Positions 8,184 through 15,756 of a DNA stretch of 64,000 nt are shown here, piece after piece (position 1 is the stretch's first letter; every line of letters starts with the position of its first letter). The position numbers and the translations under genes are program-made. Below the pieces are notes generated by a model. It was not told the DNA's origin, ran no database searches, and saw only the letters and a program-made list of their open reading frames with translations. Source of the DNA: Hathewaya proteolytica DSM 3090 (GTDB taxonomy: Bacteria; Bacillota; Clostridia; Clostridiales; Clostridiaceae); NCBI RefSeq assembly GCF_900142225.1, contig NZ_FRAD01000005.1, positions 124,001 to 188,000 on the forward strand, written 5' to 3'.

Positions 8184-9521
8184 TTATCTCATATAATCCA
8201 TTAACGTCGGTTGAAGTACTTTTGCACTAGTCTGCAGTGAAGCTAAGTAAACTGATTGCAACACTGCATATTCCATGGTCTTTTCCGTTATATCTATATC
8301 TTCTGTTTTAGATAAAATCTCAGTAAGATTAAAATTCTGCTCTATATTCTTTTCCTTTGCAGAATCCATCCTATTCTGTTTTGCACCAACCTCTGCCCTA
8401 ACTCTTAGTACATTTTCCATGGCACTCTTTAACTCTGACAAATCTTCAGTAAGTAATTTTTCCACGGCTTTTTCATCTATTTCATTTCCATTGCTGTCTT
8501 TTCCGTCAAGATGATTGGTTATGGATTTTAAAAGTTGCCTAAAATCTTTGGAATCACCATTTTTGTCCCTAAAACTTAGCACATCAGTGGCTGTTACATT
8601 GTATCCAATAGTTACACCTTGAGATATCTCTACCAAAAGACTTTCAGATAAAATTTTGTTGGGCTGTCCATCTTCCGTATTGTACATTATTTCAGTATTG
8701 CCGTTGTCTACTTTAACAGAAGTGGTGATACTTTTTATGTCATTAACACTGTTTGGAATTGGACCTCCACCTGCATTACTTGTAACAGAAATATTTAGCT
8801 CTTTTCCAGTTTCATTTATGAATAAAAGCTTTCTATCCTTGTTGTTAGTTACAACCCTTAAGTCGTCCTTTTCATATTGTTCAGATATACTTTTATTTAT
8901 TTCAGCTGCAATATCATCCAATGTTGGTTTGTCATTCAATGCCTTTAGATCCACCTCTATTTTTTTTGTTGGGTCCAAAGGATTATCTATACTAAGTTTT
9001 ACATTTTTCCATTTTGCTATCTCATCTTTGTCATCGCTAAATTTGATACTAGCAGCATTATTGTAGCTTATACCACCAATTGTCTTAATAGGTTTAGTTG
9101 TGCCGCTTGTACCGGAAAAAATATATTTTCCATCAAAAGAAGTATTTAATATCTGACTTAATTCAGAAATCTTTTGATTTATTTCATCCTTGATAGCTCT
9201 TCTCTCTGAAGAACCATAGCCTGCATTTCCAGCAGATACCAGTAATTCATTAACCCTTTGCATCATCTGAGTTGTTTGATTTAATGCAGTGTCCGTTACA
9301 TCTAAAAAATTAATGGCATCTTCTATATTTTTATTGTACTGCTTATTTGTACTTATATCGGTGTGCAATTGCATGGCCCTAGCCACCTTAAAAGGATCAT
9401 CAGAAGGAAGCCTTACCTCTTTTCCAGAAGTCATTTGTTGCTGTAGTGTCTGCAAGTGATTAAGATTTCTATTCATGTCTGAAAGAAAAGAGGTAGCCAG
9501 CATTTTATTTGTTATTCTCAA
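8184..9521 (-). CDS. flgL: Flagellar hook-associated protein FlgL (HAP3)
   Basis: FlgL is the second hook-filament junction protein and is related to flagellin. The N-terminus (MRITNKMLATSFLSDMNRNLNHLQTLQQQM) and the C-terminal helix (EYAVLQSVYLASLQTSAKVLQPTLMDYM) are diagnostic. The start is a TTG with GGGAGGG seven bases upstream; no upstream ATG exists in frame. At 445 residues it is longer than the roughly 300 of many homologues, with the extra length in the central surface-exposed part. The expected fliW-csrA pair does not follow it. Confidence 0.95.
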   Translation of the reverse strand: MRITNKMLATSFLSDMNRNLNHLQTLQQQMTSGKEVRLPSDDPFKVARAMQLHTDISTNKQYNKNIEDAINFLDVTDTALNQTTQMMQRVNELLVSAGNAGYGSSERRAIKDEINQKISELSQILNTSFDGKYIFSGTSGTTKPIKTIGGISYNNAASIKFSDDKDEIAKWKNVKLSIDNPLDPTKKIEVDLKALNDKPTLDDIAAEINKSISEQYEKDDLRVVTNNKDRKLLFINETGKELNISVTSNAGGGPIPNSVNDIKSITTSVKVDNGNTEIMYNTEDGQPNKILSESLLVEISQGVTIGYNVTATDVLSFRDKNGDSKDFRQLLKSITNHLDGKDSNGNEIDEKAVEKLLTEDLSELKSAMENVLRVRAEVGAKQNRMDSAKEKNIEQNFNLTEILSKTEDIDITEKTMEYAVLQSVYLASLQTSAKVLQPTLMDYMR

Positions 9522-9540
9522 TTAATATCCCTCCCTTTCA

Positions 9541-11304
9541 TTATCTAATCAATCCATTGACAACCACGTCAAGCAATTGATCAACTATAGATATTATCTT
9601 AGCATTGGCTTGGTAACAATGTTGAAATTGAATAAGGTTAGTCATTTCCTCATCCAAAGAAACGCCAGATTCCGAAGCTCTTCTCTCTTCAAAGTTTGAA
9701 AGCAATGTATTCTGATTGTTTACTATTCTCTTAGCCTCTGAACGCTGTATTCCCAACTGATCCACAATATCCTTAAAATACGCATCAGTTTTGGTTCCCG
9801 ATTTATTTCCTTTAAGGATTATAGCACCATTCAACTCAGAAGACACCTCTGTTCCACCAAGGATTTTGTCTATGAAGTCCTCTTTATCAGTTATATCTTT
9901 GGAGTTGCAATTTGAAAAATCAATGAGAACTTGCTGAATTTGTGCAATGGCAAGAGCCCTAGAGCCATCCGATGCTCCACTGGCTGTGCCATCGTACTTA
10001 CTGCCAGCTTTGATTTTCATAACATTTTCTAACAATTCTTTATTTATAGCTATATTTTTAGCATTTATCTTCATATCATCATGAGGTACTCCATCATTAT
10101 TAACAAAAAATAAAGTTTTATCTGCATCTTCCTTAGGACTGTAAAGAGCATTTACAGCTATGGAAAAGCCCTTTGCCATCTTGTCCAGTTCTTCTTGATA
10201 TTTATCTATATCCTTTTGAATGGAGATTAAGCCCTTGACTTCGCCATTGTCAGGCACAAACAATCCTAATTGTGACTTGATAGAATCAAATTTCTCACCT
10301 TTAATTTCTTTACTGTATGCCTGTCCATCTTCATCACAAAATATAATTCTGCTTTGTTCTATGTCCTTATATATAGAGTCTACCTTGTCTGCAGCTATAT
10401 TCTTAATGGTTATCACTTCTTGTTCGTTTGTATTTCCCAGCTTTGAATACTTCAAAGTCAAAGTAAAAGTATTGTCATTCTCTTCCTTCTTCTCAATGGA
10501 ATTAATATAAGAAAATCTGCTAACTGCATAATTAGGCTCTTTTCTAACAAGAAGTTCCTGTCCCACTGAAGGCACATTCTCAGTATTTCCCGGTTTGATA
10601 TCTATAGAGTAAAATTCTTTTTTATCTATGTCTATATTAAAAGCTTTACTAAGTTTGTCAATCAATAAATCCCTTCTATCCATGAGATCATTGGGCTCTT
10701 GTCCAGCTATCTTTACATTCATTATCTGTTGATTTAAATCATCAATTTGATTCAGCATGCTATTCACATTGGTAACTTGCTGATTTATCTCTAAATGTAT
10801 ATTGTTCTTTGTATTTGTAAGTTGACTATAGGTATGATTTATTTCCTTCGCCAGAGCATCTGCCTGATTGGCTACCACTGTACGGGCATTGGAGTTTTCA
10901 GCTTGTTTTGATAAATCGTGCCAGGCCCCAAAAAATTGGCCGAACATAGTGGATAGACCGTGTTCCGTTGGTTCATTTAATATACTTTCAACCTCGCTAA
11001 GATACCTATCTCTGTATTCATATGTGCCCAATACCGTAACTTCTTTTCTTACCTGAAAGTCAAGAAAATGGTCTCGGATTCTGCTTATAGTTACAATTTG
11101 AGATCCTGTCCCAAGTTGACCCGGACTTATGGCAGAGTGCATGGAAGGCATAGAAAAAGGTTTTGTAGTCTGTAGTTCCGCCCTTTGTCTTGAATAACCT
11201 TCCGTATTGGCATTTGCGATGTTGTGTGATGTTACTTGTAATGCTTTTTGTTGCGAACTCATTCCTCTTGTTGATACTCCAAATGTTGCAAATAATCCTG
11301 ACAC
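9541..11304 (-). CDS. flgK: Flagellar hook-associated protein FlgK (HAP1)
   Basis: FlgK is the first hook-filament junction protein. The N-terminal motif SHNIANANTEGYSRQR (about residues 26-41) and the C-terminal SLDEEMTNLIQFQHCYQANAKIISIVDQLLDVV are the rod/hook/HAP signatures. Length 587 residues is in the normal range. It begins with GTG, preceded by GAGGTGATAAT, and this ribosome site lies on the flgN stop codon, so the genes are coupled. Confidence 0.95.
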   Translation of the reverse strand: MSGLFATFGVSTRGMSSQQKALQVTSHNIANANTEGYSRQRAELQTTKPFSMPSMHSAISPGQLGTGSQIVTISRIRDHFLDFQVRKEVTVLGTYEYRDRYLSEVESILNEPTEHGLSTMFGQFFGAWHDLSKQAENSNARTVVANQADALAKEINHTYSQLTNTKNNIHLEINQQVTNVNSMLNQIDDLNQQIMNVKIAGQEPNDLMDRRDLLIDKLSKAFNIDIDKKEFYSIDIKPGNTENVPSVGQELLVRKEPNYAVSRFSYINSIEKKEENDNTFTLTLKYSKLGNTNEQEVITIKNIAADKVDSIYKDIEQSRIIFCDEDGQAYSKEIKGEKFDSIKSQLGLFVPDNGEVKGLISIQKDIDKYQEELDKMAKGFSIAVNALYSPKEDADKTLFFVNNDGVPHDDMKINAKNIAINKELLENVMKIKAGSKYDGTASGASDGSRALAIAQIQQVLIDFSNCNSKDITDKEDFIDKILGGTEVSSELNGAIILKGNKSGTKTDAYFKDIVDQLGIQRSEAKRIVNNQNTLLSNFEERRASESGVSLDEEMTNLIQFQHCYQANAKIISIVDQLLDVVVNGLIR

Positions 11305-11308
11305 ATTA

Positions 11309-11722
11309 TCACCTCTTCACTTTTCCATATGAATTATATGTTTTGGGAGTTTTCCCACTAGGATTTATAAAATCTAAAATTTGCGTTGTAAATCCTAGCC
11401 CTTGCCTTATGAGAATATCATTAGAATCCTTTTGTGTTTTTAGCTCATGAAGAAGATGTTGAATCTCTCTATAAAGCAAATCTAAATTTTCATTGCCAAA
11501 GTTTTTCACAATTTCTCTTATAGACTGTTCACCAGTTATACTTCTTCTCTCCATTTCCAGAGAAGCCACATCCTTATTGGCATTTTCAATTTTTTTTACT
11601 ATGGCATCCAGGGCAAATACATCTTCTTTAGTAAGGTATTCGTGCTGTTGCTCTAATAAATTCAGCAGTATTTTTAAAGCTTCTTTTTCCTTTTCAAAAA
11701 CATATATCAATTTTTCAATCAT
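11309..11722 (-). CDS. flgN: Flagellar export chaperone FlgN
   Basis: FlgN is the cytoplasmic chaperone for FlgK and FlgL. The protein is 137 residues, helical and charged, with the family-like segments LLEQQHEYLTKEDV near the N-terminus and NDILIRQGLGFTTQILDFINP near the C-terminus. The frame is open to 11767, but AAGGAG six to seven bases before the ATG at 11722 fixes the start. It lies between flgM and flgK, the standard position. Confidence 0.88.
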   Translation of the reverse strand: MIEKLIYVFEKEKEALKILLNLLEQQHEYLTKEDVFALDAIVKKIENANKDVASLEMERRSITGEQSIREIVKNFGNENLDLLYREIQHLLHELKTQKDSNDILIRQGLGFTTQILDFINPSGKTPKTYNSYGKVKR

Positions 11723-11738
11723 ATATATCTCCTTACAC

Positions 11739-12017
11739 CTATATTCCCTTATTTCCAAAGCTTGCAACTAATTTTTTAGCTAACTCCTCAGAAGAAACCT
11801 TATAATTTCCACTTTCAACTAGGGCTTTTATTTCCATCACCTTTTTGTCATCTGGTATTACAATTTCCTCTTTAAAAAATCTGCTTATATTCTTACCAGC
11901 TGAAGATATTTGTATGCTGTCATTTTCATTTTTTTGTCTCTCATTTGAGTTAGCTCTATTGCATTTCAATTTATATAAATTATTCACATTATTCATTGTA
12001 ACATTATTAATTTTCAA
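11739..12017 (-). CDS. flgM: Anti-sigma-28 factor FlgM
   Basis: FlgM binds and inactivates the flagellar sigma factor sigma-D/FliA until the hook is finished. The C-terminal half is the FlgM inhibitory domain: ISSAGKNISRFF, then KVMEIKALVESGNYKVSSEELAKKLV. The frame is open to 12101, but AGGGGGTG about seven bases before a TTG at 12017 gives a 92-residue protein, the usual size, and the extra upstream residues are not FlgM-like. It is the first gene of the late operon and is preceded by a sigma-D-like promoter. Confidence 0.9.
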   Translation of the reverse strand: MKINNVTMNNVNNLYKLKCNRANSNERQKNENDSIQISSAGKNISRFFKEEIVIPDDKKVMEIKALVESGNYKVSSEELAKKLVASFGNKGI

Positions 12018-12049
12018 AGTTACACCCCCTTGATTCGTCTCATATTTTA

Positions 12050-12076
12050 TTATCGAGTTTTCTATATAAATGTTTA
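12050..12076 (-). promoter_or_regulatory. Sigma-D (sigma-28) promoter for the flgM operon
   Basis: On the minus strand the sequence is TAAA (12076-12073), exactly 15 bases, then CTCGATAA (12057-12050). The Firmicute sigma-D consensus is TAAA-N15-GCCGATAA, so 10 of 12 positions match and the spacing is exact. Transcription would start a few bases downstream, some 25-30 bases before the TTG start of flgM. Confidence 0.8.
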
Positions 12077-12131
12077 GAAGTATAGCAATTTTTTTATCCA
12101 ATATGAATGATTTAATTCGCTCTATGTGTTA

Positions 12132-12166
12132 AATAATAAAAACCCGCCATGCGGGTTTTTATTATT
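12132..12166 (-). terminator. Terminator after the chemotaxis/fliY operon
   Basis: Two 16-base arms (AATAATAAAAACCCGC and its complement) flank a 3-base CAT loop, with a GC-rich core and T-rich 3' sides on both strands. It lies 11 bases after the fliY stop codon and just upstream of the flgM promoter, so it insulates the two flagellar operons. Confidence 0.93.
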
Positions 12167-12177
12167 TATAGCATAAA

Positions 12178-13329
12178 CTATTTGCCCAGTGACCTAACGC
12201 GATCCTCTGAACTAACTATACTATTTATTCGGACTCCAAAGTTTTCATCCACAACTACAACTTCACCCATGGCAACTTTTTTTCCGTTTACCAATATTTC
12301 TACAGGTTCCTCAGCCAATTTATCCAGTTCAATAAGGGACCCAGACCCTAAATCCAATATGTCTCTGATATTCATTTTTGTTCTTCCAAGAACCACAGCA
12401 ATGTCCAACTGTACATCTAATATAAGATCTATATTGTGAGGCATATCACCTAACTCACCGCCAGTAAGAGGTGGGAAAGTAGCCTGTTTCACGTTTACCG
12501 CTTGCCTTTCAACTGGTTTTTCTTCTATGTTACTTGCAACATATGAGCTGTTGGAGTAATTATAGCTATCATCTGGAGCTAACGTTGCTTCCTCAGCTTC
12601 AAATGTAGAATTGTCTACTTGCTGAGTATTTTCCTCAGTGTCATTTCCCATCATAATGTTTATTATGGTTTTTGCAGTATCTATAGGTAGAATTTGCATA
12701 ATAGTGCTATCCACTAGATCTCCAATAGTCATGCTAAAGGCAACGCGAACGATAACCTCATCATTTCCAATGGATTTTGATAATATGTCAGTCTCATTAT
12801 TCCACTGTATAGAAGTAGGTGGCGATATATTTACTTCCCTTCCAAACATAGTGGCCATGGAGGTCGCTGCAGAACCAATCATTTGATTCATAGCCTCCGA
12901 CACAGCACTAACTTCCAGTTCACTTAGCGCCTCAATACTAGGATCCACCTCTCCATTGCCGCCCATCATGAGATTTGCAATAACTGCAGCATCAGATATT
13001 TTCATAACAAAAACATTTCCACCAACAATACCTGTCACATACTCCACATCTAGGGCAATATTAGGCACATCAAAAGTGCCTCTTAATTTTTTTAAAGTCG
13101 TTATTGCCACTGATGGCGTAGTTATATTTACAGGCTGGCCTATTATAGTGGACAATGTTGTTGAAGCTGAACCCATGGATATATTACCTAATTCACCCAG
13201 TATATCTTTATCTATTTCATTTAAAACTTCTTCCATGTCCTGGTCATTTGTTTCATTGTTTACGTCTACATTTCCTTCTCCAGCTAATAGAGAATTTATT
13301 TCTTCCTGTGATAGGAATCCATTATTCAT
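12178..13329 (-). CDS. fliY: Flagellar motor switch phosphatase FliY
   Basis: FliY is the Gram-positive switch protein that combines a CheC-like CheY-P phosphatase with a C-terminal FliN domain. The CheC half shows two helices with the E-x-x-N active pattern (LGELGNISMGSASTTL and ALSELEVSAVSEAMNQMIGSAATSM). The C-terminal 80 residues (DLILDVQLDIAVVLGRTKMNIRDILDLGSGSLIELDKLAEEPVEILVNGKK) are FliN. An N-terminal FLSQEEINSLLAG segment is the CheY-P binding motif shared with FliM. The ATG at 13329 has GGAG upstream and overlaps the end of fliM by 8 bases. Length 383 residues is typical. Confidence 0.96.
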   Translation of the reverse strand: MNNGFLSQEEINSLLAGEGNVDVNNETNDQDMEEVLNEIDKDILGELGNISMGSASTTLSTIIGQPVNITTPSVAITTLKKLRGTFDVPNIALDVEYVTGIVGGNVFVMKISDAAVIANLMMGGNGEVDPSIEALSELEVSAVSEAMNQMIGSAATSMATMFGREVNISPPTSIQWNNETDILSKSIGNDEVIVRVAFSMTIGDLVDSTIMQILPIDTAKTIINIMMGNDTEENTQQVDNSTFEAEEATLAPDDSYNYSNSSYVASNIEEKPVERQAVNVKQATFPPLTGGELGDMPHNIDLILDVQLDIAVVLGRTKMNIRDILDLGSGSLIELDKLAEEPVEILVNGKKVAMGEVVVVDENFGVRINSIVSSEDRVRSLGK

Positions 13330-14320
13330 AGTTCTCCACATCCTTATCTATAATATCCAAAATCTCTAACCCCTGGAACTTTCCTATTACACCTGGTTTA
13401 GCATAATAGTAAGGCTTATCATCAATATATATGCTAACAGGTTCATCAACCTTATTGTTTAGCGTCATCACATCTCCCGGAGAAAGCCTTAAAAAATCCT
13501 CAATGGTTATCTGGGTTTTGCCCAATAAAGCGACGACTTCCACTGCCACATGATCTAATTTATTTCTCAGGTTAAGAGAATCTTCTTCACGAGTTTCATC
13601 CTGAATGTTACTTCCCTTAAATAAGTACTGTACCTCAAGTTTACCCAAAACTTTTTCAATGCTAAGGAAAGGAATACATATATTCAGGAAGGTACTACTT
13701 CTACCCATATCTACTGTAAATGTAATAAGCGCAACAGGTTCATTGGGAGCCAATGTTTGGTTAAGAGCAGGATTGGTTTCTAAGCTTTCCATTTCTGGTT
13801 CCACATCTAAAATATCTTCCCAAGCCAACTTCATATTTTCAATGAGACCCTTATTAATTCTCCAAATAATATTTTTATCTATATCAGAGAGCTCTCTTGC
13901 CTTTATTTTTCTATCACCTTTACCACCTAAAAGCACATCAATTATTTTGAATACAAAATCTGGATTTGTCTCAAAGATAAGTGACCCTAGTAGTGGTTGC
14001 ATTGAAAACAAGGTCAATACCGTAGGATTAGGCACAGAATGTATAAATTCCTCATAGGTTATCTGTTGAATAGTTTCAATCTTAACCTTAATATTGTTCC
14101 TAACTTGAGCAGTAAGGTAAGTGGAAATTATACGACTATAGTTGTTGTAAATAAGCTCTAAAGTCCTTAAATGCTCCTTTGAAAACTTTTGAGGACTTCT
14201 GAAATCGTATTTCTTTACCTTGTGCTGTTCTTCCTCATGAAGATTTTCCGGTTCAAGTTCACCTGATGACAAAGCTGACAATAGAGCATCTATTTCACCC
14301 TGCGATAAAACATCAGCCAT
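13322..14320 (-). CDS. fliM: Flagellar motor switch protein FliM
   Basis: FliM forms the body of the C ring and binds CheY-P to set rotation direction. The N-terminal LSQGEIDALLSALSSGE is the CheY-P binding peptide. The middle domain and C-terminal FliN-like domain (VALLGKTQITIEDFLRLSPGDVMTLNNKVDEPVSIYIDDKPYYYAKPG) are complete. Length 332 residues is normal. It overlaps fliY by 8 bases. Confidence 0.97.
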   Translation of the reverse strand: MADVLSQGEIDALLSALSSGELEPENLHEEEQHKVKKYDFRSPQKFSKEHLRTLELIYNNYSRIISTYLTAQVRNNIKVKIETIQQITYEEFIHSVPNPTVLTLFSMQPLLGSLIFETNPDFVFKIIDVLLGGKGDRKIKARELSDIDKNIIWRINKGLIENMKLAWEDILDVEPEMESLETNPALNQTLAPNEPVALITFTVDMGRSSTFLNICIPFLSIEKVLGKLEVQYLFKGSNIQDETREEDSLNLRNKLDHVAVEVVALLGKTQITIEDFLRLSPGDVMTLNNKVDEPVSIYIDDKPYYYAKPGVIGKFQGLEILDIIDKDVENYE

Positions 14321-14344
14321 AATTCTACCTCTTTTCTAAAAGTT

Positions 14345-14746
14345 TTAACACTTTGGTATCAGTTTATTGATATCCACAAGGGTTATAATCCTTTCCTGGA
14401 ACTTGATTATGCCTCTGAAGTACGGCTTATCTTTGGCATCGTCTATTTTTTCTAGACTACTCTCTTCAACTTCCAGAACTTCCTTTACCTCATCTACAGC
14501 TATTCCCACAGCTTCGTCTTCTAAATTCATTATTATTATGCTGCTGCTCTCGTCACTCTGAGGTAAATTCATTAATAAATTTATGTTTAAAAGTGAGCTC
14601 ACATTTCCACGAAGATTGATAAGACCCATTATATATTCTGGAGCCCTAGGAACCTTTGTGATTTCCATCATATCATTTATGCTTTTAACCACATCTGTAC
14701 TCACTGCAAATTGTTCATCTAACAATCTGAATACAATAACTTGCAT
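14345..14746 (-). CDS. cheW: Chemotaxis coupling protein CheW (first copy)
   Basis: CheW links chemoreceptors to the CheA kinase. At 133 residues it is the compact single-domain form. The pattern KVPRAPEYIMGLINLRGNVSSLLNI followed by AVGIAVDEVKEVLEVEESSLEKI is characteristic of the family. AGGAGG precedes the ATG. It lies between cheY and fliM, and a second cheW is at the head of the same operon; the two differ substantially in sequence. Confidence 0.95.
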   Translation of the reverse strand: MQVIVFRLLDEQFAVSTDVVKSINDMMEITKVPRAPEYIMGLINLRGNVSSLLNINLLMNLPQSDESSSIIIMNLEDEAVGIAVDEVKEVLEVEESSLEKIDDAKDKPYFRGIIKFQERIITLVDINKLIPKC

Positions 14747-14758
14747 AATTTATTCCTC

Positions 14759-15121
14759 CTAGCCAACAACTTTTTTTATGGCCTCAAGAACTCTGTCTGC
14801 CTGGAATGGCTTCACAATAAAATCCTTGGCTCCCGCTCTTATAGCATCCATAACCATGGTTTGTTGCCCCATAGCACTACACATAATTATTTTTGCGTTT
14901 GGATCAAACTTTCTGATTTCTTTTACTGCCTGTATCCCATCCATTTCAGGCATTGTTATGTCCATTGTAACTATATCAGGTTTTTCACTTTTATACAATT
15001 CCACACCCTTAATACCATTACTTCCTTCACCTACTACTTCAAATCCGTTTTTTTCTAAAATATCCTTAATCATCATTCTCATGAAAGCTGCATCATCAAC
15101 TATTAACACTTTAGTTGCCAT
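14759..15121 (-). CDS. cheY: Chemotaxis response regulator CheY
   Basis: A 120-residue stand-alone receiver domain. The acidic pocket is VDDAA near residue 9-10, the phosphorylated aspartate is D54 in VTMDITMPEMDG, the signalling Ser/Thr is in MCSAMGQQ, and the conserved lysine is in FIVKPFQ. CheY-P carries the signal from CheA to FliM and FliY, which are encoded just downstream. Confidence 0.96.
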   Translation of the reverse strand: MATKVLIVDDAAFMRMMIKDILEKNGFEVVGEGSNGIKGVELYKSEKPDIVTMDITMPEMDGIQAVKEIRKFDPNAKIIMCSAMGQQTMVMDAIRAGAKDFIVKPFQADRVLEAIKKVVG

Positions 15122-15141
15122 TTTATAATCCCTCCATTAAC

Positions 15142-15741
15142 CTATATTCCTAAAGAACCCAATATTTTTTCTAAAGCTCCAGGAATAGGTATAAAATAAA
15201 AATTTCCCGTTGTCTTGTTATTACCTTCCTGAATAAAAGATGTTTCTATGTCCAATACGTACTCGTCGTATTGACCTGACTCCATAAACACAGTGGTCAG
15301 CATTGCACCAAGCATATCGCAATTTATAGCAGGCACAGATGACATCATAGCTAAATTTGTGAACTTACTAATTGAATTCATGTATGACGACGATATAATG
15401 TTGCCTACCTCGCAAAGTGCTGACATTGCCATATCATTCATTTCTGTTATATGGTCTCCCATAAGATTTCTAACTATATTTAAAGCACTTTCCTCTTCAA
15501 ATACAAATAAAATATTGCCAGGACAGTCACCAAGTACTCTAACTAAAACACCTATAACAATTTTCTCGGCCAAACCATTTTTGTAAAACTCATCAAAAGG
15601 TACAATGTTTACATTTGGCACTGTAATGTCTACTTTTTTATTTAAAAGCTGTGATAGTGCCGTGGCAGAATTGCCAACTCCAATATTTCCAACTTCTTTT
15701 AGGGCATCCAGTTGCATAGAAGAATAATCTTTATAACTCAT
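15142..15741 (-). CDS. cheC: CheY-P phosphatase CheC
   Basis: CheC dephosphorylates CheY-P and, with CheD, provides adaptation feedback. Both phosphatase helices are present: LDALKEVGNIGVGNSATALSQL near residues 12-33 and MSALCEVGNIISSSYMNSI near residues 106-124, each with the E-x-x-N core. Length 199 residues is typical. cheD is in the same operon, as expected for this regulatory pair. Confidence 0.95.
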   Translation of the reverse strand: MSYKDYSSMQLDALKEVGNIGVGNSATALSQLLNKKVDITVPNVNIVPFDEFYKNGLAEKIVIGVLVRVLGDCPGNILFVFEEESALNIVRNLMGDHITEMNDMAMSALCEVGNIISSSYMNSISKFTNLAMMSSVPAINCDMLGAMLTTVFMESGQYDEYVLDIETSFIQEGNNKTTGNFYFIPIPGALEKILGSLGI

Positions 15742-15756
15742 ATATCCTCTCCTTAA

